Of a stretch of 64,000 nt of DNA, positions 1 through 10,400 are shown piece by piece. Every line of letters begins with the position of its first letter. Within the stretch, counting starts at the first letter, position 1. The translations under genes and the position numbers were made by a program. The notes beneath the pieces are model-generated. The model ran no database searches, was not told the DNA's origin, and saw nothing but the letters and a program-made list of their open reading frames with translations. Source of the stretch: Prosopocoilus inquinatus. Taxonomy: Eukaryota > Arthropoda > Insecta > Coleoptera > Lucanidae. The stretch lies in the NCBI GenBank assembly GCA_036172665.1, contig JAYKNF010000015.1, positions 2,728,001 to 2,792,000 on the forward strand, read 5' to 3'.

Positions 1-195
1 TATCTTCCAACGCACATAATTTTTTCTTAGGATAGTGTCTGTTTGGGCAGTTACGACGCAGATGTCCAACGGTTTGGCAGCGATAACATAACGGGCGCGT
101 GACATCATCCTGTTTAACAGCTGATGCTGAAGTTGCCGTGGTTGTTTGTTTTGTTAAGTTTCGAAATCGAAAGATCTCGTAATCCAAAAATTAAG
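1..195 (-). pseudogene. Retrotransposon Gag fragment with CCHC zinc knuckle
   Basis: Read on the minus strand, an open frame enters from the left edge of the window and contains CYRCQTVGHLRRNC, a perfect C-x2-C-x4-H-x4-C nucleocapsid knuckle. It is preceded by a Thr/Ser/Ala-rich linker and followed by a basic stretch. Such knuckles bind the element's RNA inside Gag particles. The frame meets a stop near 196, so only a short piece is visible. The knuckle alone does not say whether it belongs to a gypsy, BEL or copia element; the rest would lie left of the window. Confidence 0.7.
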
Positions 196-1330
196 GAAAC
201 ACAATGACTTTATATAAAGCAAATAAAATACTATGTTCGGACGGTTTTTAAGTACACAAATATCACTACCCGGGAAAAAGCTTCTGCCTTCCGTTTGCGA
301 ATTTCAAACTTGGAGAAAATTTACTCTTAAACGAAATAAAAGTAAAATTGAAGTACAAATTGAAATCGCCCGGTACGAGGAAAAAAAACACAAGCTTTTT
401 AGAAGCTGAAAGAAGGTCCGCGGATTAACTAACTGAAAAATTAAATGTTAACTTTTTTTATAAATTATCTCGCGTCTTCCTCCCCGCGTTCCAGCGTTGA
501 GCTTCTACTCTAGGTGCTCTCAAAACTAGATGGCGTAACAATGTCAATTTACCTTATTTCTTCCCACGCTCTCAGACCTGGTCCTAGGATGCTGAGTTAA
601 CAGTACGTGCTTAATTAAACTTAAAGATGTAACTTAAGGATCTTATAAAATATTATATAACATTGAATACGCGAAAGATAAGCAATCATATTATTTTTCC
701 CGTGAAAACTAACTGTCGACGCAGATCTCACAGTTCTTAATATCTACATGATACAGGAAAGAAATTGAATATTTTTCACAATATACAGGTTGAAACCTTT
801 GGATTCTTACACACAGATATGGCAGTATCATAAGCATGGTATTGCAAGTTTGGAAAAAATTAAAAAAAAATGGAGATATCTCTGAAACGACTAATTTTTC
901 TTGTACCATGTTATTTTAAAAAAATTCATCGTCCCATTTAAAAAAAATTTTCGATGACATCATGACTCCTATACAATGTAACCAAAAACATTTTTGATTC
1001 TTCATTCCCTATAAAAGAATGTCCCATTCAAGAAGATATAAACTTTATTGGGTGTTTGAAAACAAATAAATGAGTTACAGCTCTAGGTCTTTATAATCAA
1101 ACAGAAGGTATGTTGCATAATCATGTCAGTGGAGACAGAGTAGGGAATGAGTCTTTTGCACGGGCAAATAAAAAAATTGACATCGAAAAACGTTTATCTT
1201 CTATTAGTACCGACGCGGCAATATTGCAAATATGGTCCCCCGGGAGCCAAAGTTCGGTACATGCAACTATAAACAGATTCATTAAAGTCATAAACATATT
1301 AATTCAAATCCAAAATTTAGGCATAGAGTA
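196..1330. other. Gene-free AT-rich stretch
   Basis: No coding exon, tRNA or terminal repeat was recognised. A somewhat GC-richer patch lies at about 470-600. Small open frames here show no family motif. Confidence 0.5.
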
Positions 1331-1334
1331 ATGA

Positions 1335-2190
1335 GTTTTGAGAAAAGTGTAATGGGGGCTAAAAATTCAGTTTGTGTATGTGAGGGCAGCAATTCTGAAA
1401 ATTTTTGGGAGGGGGTATGAGTGTAAAATGGCAGGTTTTGGTTTAGTTGGGCGATTATAACCAGTATTGGTTTAGGGGAAGATTTTGGATGGGCAACCAA
1501 AATTTAGAAATAGATTTGGCCTATTTGGTCAAAAATATAAGTTTAAGGGTGGATTGATTAATGAAATTCTTGGTCAGGCAATCAAGAATTAAATTATAAA
1601 TTTGGTCTATGGCTGAGCGGTAAAAAAAATTTAATTGGAAATTTTAGTTGGGCGGCTATAATTTTATTAAATAGAAATTAATTAAGGTTTCAGTTGGGCA
1701 ACTGAGGTTTTAATTTGTATTTATCAAGGGATTTTGGTTGGGCAACCAAAATTTACGTTGATATTTGCAGTAAAAATTTTTATGAGGTCTTAGATTTCGC
1801 GGGGGAGAGGCTAAGAGTTTTATAAGAATTAAATTTTGGATAAGGTTTCAGTTTGGACCGGGCAATTTGAACTTAAATTAAAGATTGGGTATTTTTCCTA
1901 TCAAATGAATATGGGATTGATTTGATTGCATATTTAGCAATGGTAAATCAATAGATTTAATTAAAATATGAAGAGACGAAGTAAAAATGGGTATAGTGTT
2001 TATTCTGTTTAAGGATTCGGGGTAAATACTAAAATTATTTTTACAATAATGTGAAAATGCTGGGTATGGGACTTAATTTAAAATAAGAAAAATAAAGGTA
2101 TAAAATTTAGTTTGAAATAAGTAAGATACAAGATTATTATAATAATTTAATAATTGAAAAAGACTAAGCATATAGATAATCCTACTATTA
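1335..2190 (+). other. Mitochondrial control region (NUMT copy)
   Basis: This lies directly upstream of 12S, where insects keep the A+T-rich control region. It is AT-rich with marked G over C on this strand. Several short inverted repeats share the core TTGGGCAA: 1,482-1,503, 1,688-1,709 and 1,731-1,752, the last with perfect 10-bp arms; looser versions are near 1,445, 1,571, 1,644 and 1,855. No gene is visible. Both edges are approximate. Confidence 0.6.
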
Positions 2191-2965
2191 GAAATTGAGT
2201 TTTTTAGAATCAAAGTTTTATTATAGCTAAAATAATTTGGTTTTTGTTGAGCTCACATACGGGATTTAATTTAAAGGGGGTGATTTATGTAGTGATTAAA
2301 TTTAATGATTAAGGGAACTTAGAATTAGATATATAAAAGTGTACAGACTAATCTTGTGCCAGCAGTTGCGGTTAAACATGATGTATTTCTGAATTTGGTT
2401 CGGGTGGTAGTTATCTTCTTTTTTTTTTGGAGAGGAAGTTGGTTGTATAAGGTGAAATTTTACAATTAATTGATTTAAGTTTGTCAGAGAGAGACTATTA
2501 GATTTATTTATAGACTAGGATTAGATACCCTATTATTATAAATGTAAAATTTAACTCCTGAGAAGTATTAGTATATTCTTGAAATAAAAAAAATTTGGCG
2601 GTGTTTTAGTCTATTCAGAGGAACCTGTCCTGTAATTGATAATCCACGATTAATTGAACTTTTTCTTTTAGTTTGTATATCGTCGTTATTTGAACATCTT
2701 TAAAGGGATTAATGTTCAGGATTTCAAAATTGAGGATAAATCAGATCAAGGTGGAGTTTATGGAGAAGGAGAGATGGGTTACAATGAAGATATTTATATG
2801 GTTTAATAGATGAAATTTTTATAATAAATAGGATTTGATAGTAAAATAAATAATTTAATTTATTTGATTTTAGCTCTAGGATATGCACATATCGCCCGTC
2901 GCTCCCACCCCAAGGTGGGATAAGTCGTAACAAAGTAGGTCTACCGGAAGGTGTATCTAGAAAGG
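2190..2965 (+). rRNA. rrnS: 12S small-subunit rRNA, mitochondrial (NUMT copy)
   Basis: Universal small-subunit motifs are present: GTGCCAGCAGTTGCGG near 2,356 (530 loop), GATTAGATACCCTA near 2,520, and the 3' block with GTCGTAACAAAGTAGG at about 2,925. The 3' end is fixed by the adjoining tRNA-Val at 2,966. The 5' end is estimated from the usual insect length of roughly 780 nt. As a nuclear copy it should not form a mitochondrial ribosome. No large deletion is obvious. Confidence 0.85.
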
Positions 2966-3033
2966 CAAATTAGAGTTTGGTATAAGTATTTTATTTACAT
3001 TAAAAAGTTGGCTGTGGAATTCAGTTTAATTTG
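2966..3033 (+). tRNA. trnV: tRNA-Val (anticodon UAC), mitochondrial NUMT copy
   Basis: The acceptor stem CAAATTA pairs with TAATTTG at the 3' end, and the anticodon loop TTTACAT holds TAC. It sits between 12S and 16S as in the ancestral insect order. The 68-nt length is normal. Confidence 0.85.
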
Positions 3034-4300
3034 ATTGGGAAAATTTTATTAAAATGATTTTAATAAAAGTAATTATATGTTTGAGTAGAGTTTTGAAATG
3101 ATTTAATTAATTATAGAGAATTAGTACGGTGATGGGAAATTTAATTATGAAATAAGAATACTTTATTTGTGGTACCTTTTGTATCAGGGTTTATTAAAAG
3201 ATTATTTTGAATAAGAGTGTCTCGAATTTAAGAGGGCTAGTGAAGTATTTATATTACTGTGAAATAATTATTTTTAATACTTTACTAGTAATGAAATGTT
3301 AGTCATTCTTTAATATATCTGGTTTCTTAAGAAATCAATTTAATTGTGCCGGTATGATGATTTTTTTAATTAAAAAGTTTATTTTGATACTGAGTAATAT
3401 TCAAAGGGATAAGCTTTTGAATATATTTTTATAATGGTTTTGGAAGCGTTGATGTCAAATAGGAATAGAAGTTTTCATTTTAGGAAGTGAGTTGTATCAT
3501 GATTTTAATTTATATAATTTATTTTTGTTTAAGTAATATATTAAGAAGGGAAATTTAATTGGAGATTTTATGCTATAATGATAAGATTAGTATATTTTGA
3601 TGTTAGGATTTTTTGAGCATAGAAGGTTAAGTTAAGGAACTCGGCAAATATATTCTTTGCCTGTTTATTAAAAACATGGCCTTTTGTAAATAATTTAAGG
3701 TCTGACCTGCCCAATGATTATTTAATGGCCGCGGTACTCTGACCGTGCAAAGGTAGCATAATCATTAGTTTTTTAATTGAAAGCTGGAATGAACGGTTGG
3801 ACAAGGGAATAGCTGTCTCAGCTTAATTTGTAGAACTTTATTTTTTAGTAAGAAAGCTAAAATAGGTTTGAGGGACGAGAAGACCCTATAGAATTTTATA
3901 ATCTCTTTTAGGATTAATTTTAGGATTTTCTTAATTAATTTTAAGGGTGCTTATTTTGTTGGGGTGATGGAAAAATTTATTTAACTTTTTTTTTGTGTTT
4001 GTCACTTATTTGTGATTTGTTGATCCACGTGTTGTGATTATAAGATTAAATTACCTTAGGGATAACAGCGTAATTGATTTGGAGAGTTCATATCGATAAA
4101 TCAGTTTGCGACCTCGATGTTGGATTAAAATTAACTTGTGGTGTAAGGGCTATAAGGTTAAATCTGTTCAACTTTTAAAATTTTACATGATCTGAGTTTA
4201 AACCGGCGTGAGCCAGGTTGGTTTCTATCTTCATAAAAATTAAATATTTTAGTACGAAAGGACCAAGTATTAATTTAATAAATTTAGTTTTGAATACCAT
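3034..4300 (+). rRNA. rrnL: 16S large-subunit rRNA, mitochondrial (NUMT copy)
   Basis: It is bounded by tRNA-Val and tRNA-Leu. Conserved domain IV-V motifs are readable, including GACCGTGCAAAGGTAGCATAAT (about 3,740), GACGAGAAGACCCTATAGA (about 3,874), CCTTAGGGATAACAGCGTAAT (about 4,055) and the 3' AGTACGAAAGGACC (about 4,251). About 1.27 kb is a normal insect length. No large rearrangement was seen. Confidence 0.9.
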
Positions 4301-4364
4301 TATTGCTTTGGCAGATTAGTGCAGTAAATTTAGAATTTACGTATGTATGGGAATACAGGTAATA
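4301..4364 (+). tRNA. trnL1: tRNA-Leu (anticodon UAG), mitochondrial NUMT copy
   Basis: Acceptor TATTGCT pairs with GGTAATA, allowing G-U pairs. The anticodon loop TTTAGAA gives TAG. The T arm is GTAT-GGGA-ATAC. The gene lies between 16S and ND1 as expected. An ATG at 4,347 that looks like an ND1 start lies inside this tRNA and is not the mitochondrial start. Confidence 0.85.
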
Positions 4365-5321
4365 ATATTTAGTTTTGATTTAGTATTACTATTGTACGGG
4401 GTTTTAATTTTAATTATTTGTGTTTTAGTAGGGGTCGCTTTTTTGACTTTGTTGGAGCGTAAAGTGTTAGGGTACATTCAATTGCGAAAGGGTCCCAATA
4501 AGGTTGGATTTGTGGGTATTCCCCAACCCTTTAAAGATGCTATTAAGTTATTTACTAAAGAGCAGATTTACCCTATAATATCAAATTATTATTTATATTA
4601 TTTTTGTCCTGTATTTAATTTGTTTTTATCATTATTGGTTTGGATATGTATTCCTTTTTTTTGTATATTTATGAATTTTAGTTTAGGGGCCCTATATTTC
4701 TTATGTTGCGCTAGGTTGGGTGTTTATACAGTAATGTTGGCTGGATGATCTTCAAATTCAAATTATTCAATGTTGGGAAGATTACGAGCGGTAGCTCAAA
4801 CTATCTCTTATTAAGGTTAAGTAAGGTTAGTTTTGACAATGCTGTCCTTTTTGATTTTGGTGATAAGATTAAATTTTTTGGATTTTAAGATTTACCAGAG
4901 AAGGGGTTGATTTTTTTTCTTGTGTTTACCTTTATGTATAATTTGATTTGTTTCTAGGTTGGCAGAAACAAATCGGACTCCTTTTGATTTTGCTGAAGGA
5001 GAGTCAGAGTTGGTTTCTGGTTTTAATGTTGAGTATAGAGGGGGAGGATTTGCCTTAATTTTTTTAGCTGAGTATTCTAGAATTTTGTTTATAAGAATAC
5101 TTTGTGTTTTATTATTTTTGGGTTCAGATTTTAAGACTCCTATATTTTTTTTTCTTTTAGGTTTTATATCTTTTTTGTGGGTTTGAGTTCGTGGTACACT
5201 ACCTCGATTTCGTTATGATAAGTTAATATATTTAGCTTGGAAAAGGTATTTGCCTGTAGCTTTGAGCTATTTGTTGTTTTTCCTCGGGATAAAGATTTTT
5301 ATCTCTGTAGGACTGATATAG
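4365..5321 (+). pseudogene. ND1: ND1, NADH dehydrogenase subunit 1 (NUMT copy with internal stops)
   Basis: ND1 is a membrane subunit of respiratory complex I. The likely mitochondrial start is ATA at 4,365, right after tRNA-Leu. Conserved pieces include [18 protein letters not shown] near the N terminus and [21 protein letters not shown] further on. In the mitochondrial code the frame runs to TAG at 5,319-5,321, close to full length. At 4,812-4,820 the expected SYEVSL block is disturbed: TAA GGT TAA stands where one Glu codon is expected, adding 6 bp and two stops valid in either code. The added bases resemble the neighbouring AAGGTTA, suggesting a short duplication. In the nuclear code TGA codons, for example at 4,746, also stop it. 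Confidence 0.93.
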
Positions 5322-5340
5322 TGAATAAAATTTAGTAGTA

Positions 5341-5404
5341 AGCTATTAGAGAGTTGACTCTTTTTTGTATTTTCAAAATACACACTTGAACAAGTTCATT
5401 AGCT
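5341..5404 (-). tRNA. trnS2: tRNA-Ser (anticodon UGA), mitochondrial NUMT copy
   Basis: On the minus strand the anticodon loop TTTTGAAAA gives TGA, and the near-complementary ends AGCTAAT and AATAGCT form the acceptor. It lies between ND1 and CYTB, as in ancestral insects, and overlaps the CYTB stop by 2 nt. Confidence 0.78.
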
Positions 5405-6545
5405 AATTTTTAAAGATAATTCAATCTCAGAATAAGTGGGTTACAGGATTAATGATAAAATATAAAAAGTATAAAATAGTAAGGATTTGACCCGTTAAAA
5501 TATAAGGGTCTTCTACAGGGCGAGCCCCAATTCAGGTAAGAAGGGCAATAATTGCGACGAATAATCAAAATAAAATTTTATTGATAGGGTAAAATTGGGT
5601 TCTTGTTATTTTTTTTTGTTGATGAATGGAATAATGAGAAGGATTGCAATTGATATAAGAAGGGCGATTACTCCCCCTAATTTATTAGGGATTGATCGGA
5701 GGATTGCGTAGGCAAACAGTAAATATCATTCTGGTTGAATGTGAACAGGGGTAACTAGTGGGTTAGCTGGAATAAAATTTTCAGGGTCTCCAAGGAGATT
5801 AGGATTTATAAGTACAAGGAAAATTAGAATTATTGTTATTATAATGAAGCCAAATACATCTTTGTATGAGAAGTAGGGGTGAAATGGAATTTTATCAACA
5901 TTTCTATTTGTGCCTAAAGGATTATTTGATCCTGTTTGGTGGAGAAAAAGAAGATGAATTATGACTAAGGCTGTAACGATAAAAGGTAAAAGGAAGTGGA
6001 GGGCAAAGAATCGAGTTAAAGTTGCGTTGTCAACAGCAAATCCTCCTCAGAGTCATTGAACAATAGTAGTTCCTAAGTAGGGAATAGCAGAGAGGAGATT
6101 TGTAATAACAGTTGCTCCTCAGAAGGATATTTGCCCTCAAGGTAAGACGTATCCTAGGAATGCTGTTGCTATTACACAAAATAGAATCAATACTCCTACT
6201 GTTCATGTTAATTCAAGGTTGTAGGATCTGTAGTATATACCTCGCCCTACATGGAGGTATAGACAAATAAAAAAGAAGGAAGCTCCGTTTGCATGCATTG
6301 TTCGAAGGAGTCATCCATAATTTACATCTCGTGAGATATGAATTACTCTATTAAAGGGTAGGTCAATGTGGGCTGTGTAGTGTATAGATAAAAAAAATTC
6401 GTGTAATGATTTGGATTCCTAAGCAAAGACCTAAGAGAGAACCAAAGTTTCATCATGCTGAAATATTTGATGGAGAGGGAAGGTCAATTAATGAATTATT
6501 AATAATTTTAGTAACAGGGGAAATCTTTCGAATAGGTGTTTTCAT
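5403..6545 (-). pseudogene. CYTB: CYTB, cytochrome b (NUMT copy with two compensating frameshifts)
   Basis: Cytochrome b is the core haem-binding membrane subunit of complex III. The start ATG is at 6,545 and stop TAG at 5,405-5,403, giving 381 codons, a normal length. Readable blocks include SAWWNFGSLLG, LPWGQMSFWGATVITN and [20 protein letters not shown], all needing TGA=W. The frame slips in the A run at 6,390-6,397 and slips back in a T run near 5,610-5,620, so the ends are in phase but the middle is not. Both slips fall in homopolymers, so either real NUMT decay or sequencing error is possible. Confidence 0.93.
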
Positions 6546-6899
6546 TAGTTGCTATGCCGTAATGGACCATGTTTGATGTTAACAATTTTAATTACTACGA
6601 TTATAGTTACTAGTAAATAAATAATTATTATTGTTGAGATGGAAATTGCAGGAAAGTTTAGGAATTTGTTTAGTGAGGAAAGGGGTGGTATAGAAACTAA
6701 AATTTCATTTATTTGAGTTTTAGTGTTGATAATTCATTGGTCGGTAAATAGAAACGAAATTACAATAGTGGTAAATCTAATTATAAAGAAAATTATTAGG
6801 GGGGGGGGAGAATACTTAAATTTTTCATTTGATGCTACGTTGGTTATATATATAAATAAGACTAATATACCTCCAATTATAATTAATAGTATAATATAT
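6545..6899 (-). pseudogene. ND6: ND6, C-terminal part (NUMT copy split by LTR retrotransposon)
   Basis: This part encodes the C-terminal 116 residues of complex I subunit ND6. It contains IGGMLVLFMYM and ends at TAA 6,547-6,545, sharing one base with the CYTB start, as is common in insects. A run of ten G (ten C on the coding strand) at 6,799-6,808 stays in frame. The coding sequence continues at 12,759-12,908 beyond the gypsy element. If one copy of the ATAT target duplication is removed the two parts join in frame, so ND6 was intact when the element landed. Confidence 0.9.
6896..6899. repeat. Target-site duplication ATAT, left copy
   Basis: ATAT directly precedes the TG of the 5' LTR and recurs at 12,759-12,762 directly after the CA of the 3' LTR. 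Four to six bp is the usual duplication for Ty3/gypsy integrases. Confidence 0.85.
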
Positions 6900-7244
6900 T
6901 GTGGCGAGCCGCTCAGTGCTGCGTCACGCTGAGGGCGTCAGGAGGTCGGTTCGCTGTTGTGCGTCATCGGCCATCACGCCACCGGGGCCTACACCGGGGT
7001 CACATCGAACAGACTGGAATCTTCCCGCATAGAGAGTTCCAGACGGCGGCGAATGATATAAAATCGCCCCGGGTTGACTCACCAGTCAGTCGAATTCGAA
7101 CAGCGAACGTCGAAGTTAGATTTTAGTGTGTAAATAAATTGTTACAAATAAATTAGTTTTTTAAGCTTTATTAAATTACGGTTAAGTTTGTATCGAGTGT
7201 TTTATTCGTTTAAATAAATAAATTAAAACCCTAGAAACGTAACA
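6900..7244 (+). repeat. 5' LTR of gypsy element
   Basis: It starts TGTGGCGAGCCG and ends GAAACGTAACA. Internal signals are a TATAAAA box at 7,057-7,063 and an arthropod initiator TCAGT at 7,086-7,090, about 29 nt downstream, marking the likely U3/R boundary. Several AATAAA strings in the 3' half could serve polyadenylation. Confidence 0.95.
7057..7090 (+). promoter_or_regulatory. Core promoter of the gypsy LTR (TATA box plus initiator)
   Basis: TATAAAA at 7,057-7,063 is followed at the normal spacing by TCAGT at 7,086-7,090, the arthropod initiator consensus. The same pair is present in the 3' LTR. Confidence 0.65.
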
Positions 7245-7245
7245 G

Positions 7246-7262
7246 TGGTGTCAGATGTGGGG
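7246..7262 (+). promoter_or_regulatory. Primer binding site, tRNA-Leu type
   Basis: One base after the LTR the sequence TGGTGTCAGATGTGGGG begins with TGG, complementary to the CCA end of tRNA. The following bases fit the 3' end of animal tRNA-Leu (..CTGACA-CCA) with one or two mismatches. This is where minus-strand DNA synthesis would start. Confidence 0.7.
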
Positions 7263-7341
7263 TTTGTGCAAATAAATAAACAATTTAAAGTAAATTAAAT
7301 TTAATCAGATTATTAAATAAGTACAGTATCGGAAAAAAACA

Positions 7342-7431
7342 ATGGCTACGAGAAAAGTGTTGTTGAAAGACTTAAAAGTGGCCGAATTGAAACCCGAATT
7401 GTGGAAGGACCAGCAGAAAATTCGAAATTAA
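7342..7431 (+). pseudogene. Out-of-frame N-terminal start of gypsy Gag
   Basis: The first ATG of the transcript opens a 29-codon frame beginning MATRKVLLKDLKVAELK, a Leu/Lys-rich start common at the N terminus of related Gag proteins. It ends at TAA 7,429-7,431. The long Gag-Pol frame is in another phase and has no ATG until residue 63. The natural reading is that this is the original start and that a small indel near 7,395-7,410 has shifted the frame; the alternative is internal or non-AUG initiation. Confidence 0.55.
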
Positions 7432-10400
7432 AAATAAAACCACCGACGTTCGATGGAAAATCTTCTTGGCCCAACTACTTCAAACAGTTCGAAGCAGCAG
7501 CAAAGGCAAACAGATGGACGGCCAGCGAAAAAGCCACTTCGTTAATTGTGGCCTTGAGAGGAGACGCTATCGATGTGCTACAGACGATGCCGCCAGAGGA
7601 ACAAGAAGACTTCGACAAGCTTGTGAATAGGATGGAAATGCGTTACGGACAGGCCCATCTGACCGAGGTATACCATGCGCAGTTGAGGAATCGCTGTCAG
7701 AAATCCGGAGAAAGTCTTCAGGAATTCGAAGCAGACGTTGCGCGTCTGGCCCAGTTGGCATATCCCACAGCTCCTGTTGAATTCCTCAAATGTTTGACGG
7801 TGCAGACCTTCATAGATGGAATCCGTGACCCAGACAACCAGCAGGCATTGAGAATGACCCATCCGAAGACGTCCAAGAACGCATTAGCTTATGCCTTGGA
7901 ATTTGAAGCAGCGAGACGAGTCTCAAGAGGGCATGTCAAGGTGCGAGCGGGTATGGACTTCCAAGAGGAAGAAGAGGAAGAATCCGCTAACGCCAAGGTG
8001 GGATCTACTATAAAGGAGCGAGCCAGGGAGTATGCCACCGCCGAGGATGTTCGCCGCATTGTGGAACAGGTCTTCAAGCAGAAGAAGCCGCTGGAATTGC
8101 CAGGAGGAAGGACATGTTCGCAGGCGATGTCCAAAGCCCAGACAGGATCCAAGGAAGCCACAGTTAAACTAAGCCGGGTCGGTGCAGAGGGGCAAACGTC
8201 GACCCGTATTCAAAGGCCCCCAAAGACGAAAGCCAACCAAGTAATATTCCTACGGCAGTTAACCAGCAGTGTCTTCGTGGATGTTACCATTGATGACATT
8301 CCTCACACCATGTTGTTGGATACGGGTGCGACGAAGACCATCCTAAGACCCGACGTCATTAAGTCATCTGGACGCACCGAGCCGACCAAGTGGAAACTGA
8401 AAACTGCAACTGGAACATCAGCAACTGTCCACGGTGAAGTAGAGGTTATCATCACCATTGGTTCAACTCCAATAAAACACCGTGCACTGGTGGCAGATAT
8501 AGAGGACGAGGCAATTTTGGGCATGGACGTCATGTGTGCCCACGGGTTCCAATTGGACTTAAAGCGTGGCGTGATGGCGGTCAATAATGAGGAGTTGGTT
8601 CTACATCAACGAGGGGACGTGGCCGCTCGAGTAGTCCTCGCTGAAGACGTTGTATTACCCAGCAGGACTGAGGTTATCGTCGACGCAAAACTGGACGGTG
8701 TTTTTCAAGATGGTCAAGTCATTATGGTTGAACCTAATACTGATGATCAAAGGATTGGAAGAGGAGTCCTCGTTGGGAAAATGTTGTTGACGGCGAAGAA
8801 GGAAGTACCTATCCGCCTGATGAACGTCAATTGTTTCTCTGTCAATATCAAGAAAGGAACAATCTTGGGAAGCTGCACCATGGTGTCCTCCATCTCCCGG
8901 CAACTTGAAACAAACGTGCCAGAAGCGAAAGTCCCAAAGAAATTATGGGAAATGGTTATGTCAACAGCCCAGGAATTGACTCCAGACCAGAAGACAAAAG
9001 CAAAGAATCTGATCGGCCGTTATCAAGATGTATTCGAGGTAGAAGATGGATCCAAGGGAAGAACTGATGTCGTGAAACACAAAATAGAGACTGGAGAAGA
9101 AAGACCTATCCGTCAAGCTCCAAGGCGATTACCGTTGGCAAAGCGTGAGGAAGCGGAACGCATTATTCGCGAGATGGAAAAGGATAATGTGATAGAACCA
9201 ACAAGCAGCCCGTGGGCGTCACCAGTAGTGCTTGTGAAGAAGAAGGATGGGTCCACCAGATTCTGTGTAGACTACCGGTTACTCAACAATGTCACCAAGA
9301 AGGACAGCTATCCCCTGCCACGGATTGATGATACCCTGGACACCCTAGCCGGCTCAAAGATCTTCTCAACTTTGGACTTAAAGAGTGGATATTGGCAAGT
9401 GGAGCTGGCGCCCGAAGATCGAGAAAAGACGACGTTTTCCATTGGTATGGGTCTGTGGCAGTTCACAGTGATGCCATTCGGATTATGTAATGCCCCAGCG
9501 ACATTCGAGAGGTTAATGGAGACGGTTCTGAAAGGTCTGTCCTGGACAACGTGCATGGTGTACCTTGATGACATAATTGTCGTGGGAAAGACGTTCCACG
9601 ACCACCTAAGGAACCTGGAAGGAGTGTTCCAGCGGCTTCGCGGAGCTGGCCTAAAGCTTAGCCTCAAGAAGTGTCACCTATTCCAGAAGGAAGTGAATTA
9701 CCTGGGGCACATTGTTAATGGAAATGGAATCGCCGTGGACCCTGTGAAGATTCAGGTGGTGAAAGACTGGCCAACTCCCAGAAATAAACACCAAATAAGG
9801 AGTTTCCTTGGCCTGTGCACTTACTATCGGCGCTACGTTCCTGGATTTGCAGACATTGCTAAGCCGTTAACAAAACTCACTGAAGAAGGTCGTCCATTTG
9901 AATGGGACCAACAGTGTCAAATTGGCTTTGAACAACTAAAGCAGTACTTGGTTAGTGCTCCTATTCTGAGTTATCCTCTCCCGGAAGGCAAGTTCGTCGT
10001 GGACACAGATGCTAGCAACGTTGGGATTGGTGGCGTACTCTCCCAGATACAAGAGGGGCAAGAGAAGGTGATCGGCTACTTCAGTAAAGTCCTATCAAAA
10101 CCGGAACGAAACTATTGCGTCACAAGAAGGGAATTGCTAGCCGTCGTAAAAACGATAGAACACTTCTACAAGTACTTGTATGGTAGACGCTTCCTGCTGA
10201 GGATCGACCACGCCGCTCTAAAATGGCTTCTCCGTTTCAAGAACCCAGAAGGGCAAGTTGCACGATGGATCGAACGACTTCAGGAGTACGATTTTGAAAT
10301 TCAGCATCGGGCAGGAACTAGCCATCGAAATGCCGATGCTTTGTCGAGAAGACCCTGTGCCGAAGACTGTAAGCACTGTAGTCGTTTGGACGAGAAAGTA

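Noticed and set aside
2724..2933. 69-codon minus-strand frame over 12S rRNA
   Set aside because: It lies on the opposite strand of a conserved rRNA 3' domain and has no motif of its own.
4347..4364. ATG at 4,347 as the ND1 start
   Set aside because: It lies inside the folded tRNA-Leu; the mitochondrial start ATA at 4,365 directly follows the tRNA.
1330..6899. A true mitochondrial contig fragment rather than a NUMT
   Set aside because: A nuclear gypsy insertion, truncated ND4 and several lesions fit a nuclear copy better, though read evidence is needed to exclude a chimera.
6899..7126. 75-codon frame in the LTR, repeated at 12,413
   Set aside because: It is LTR sequence with promoter signals. 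The frame exists in both LTRs only because they are copies.
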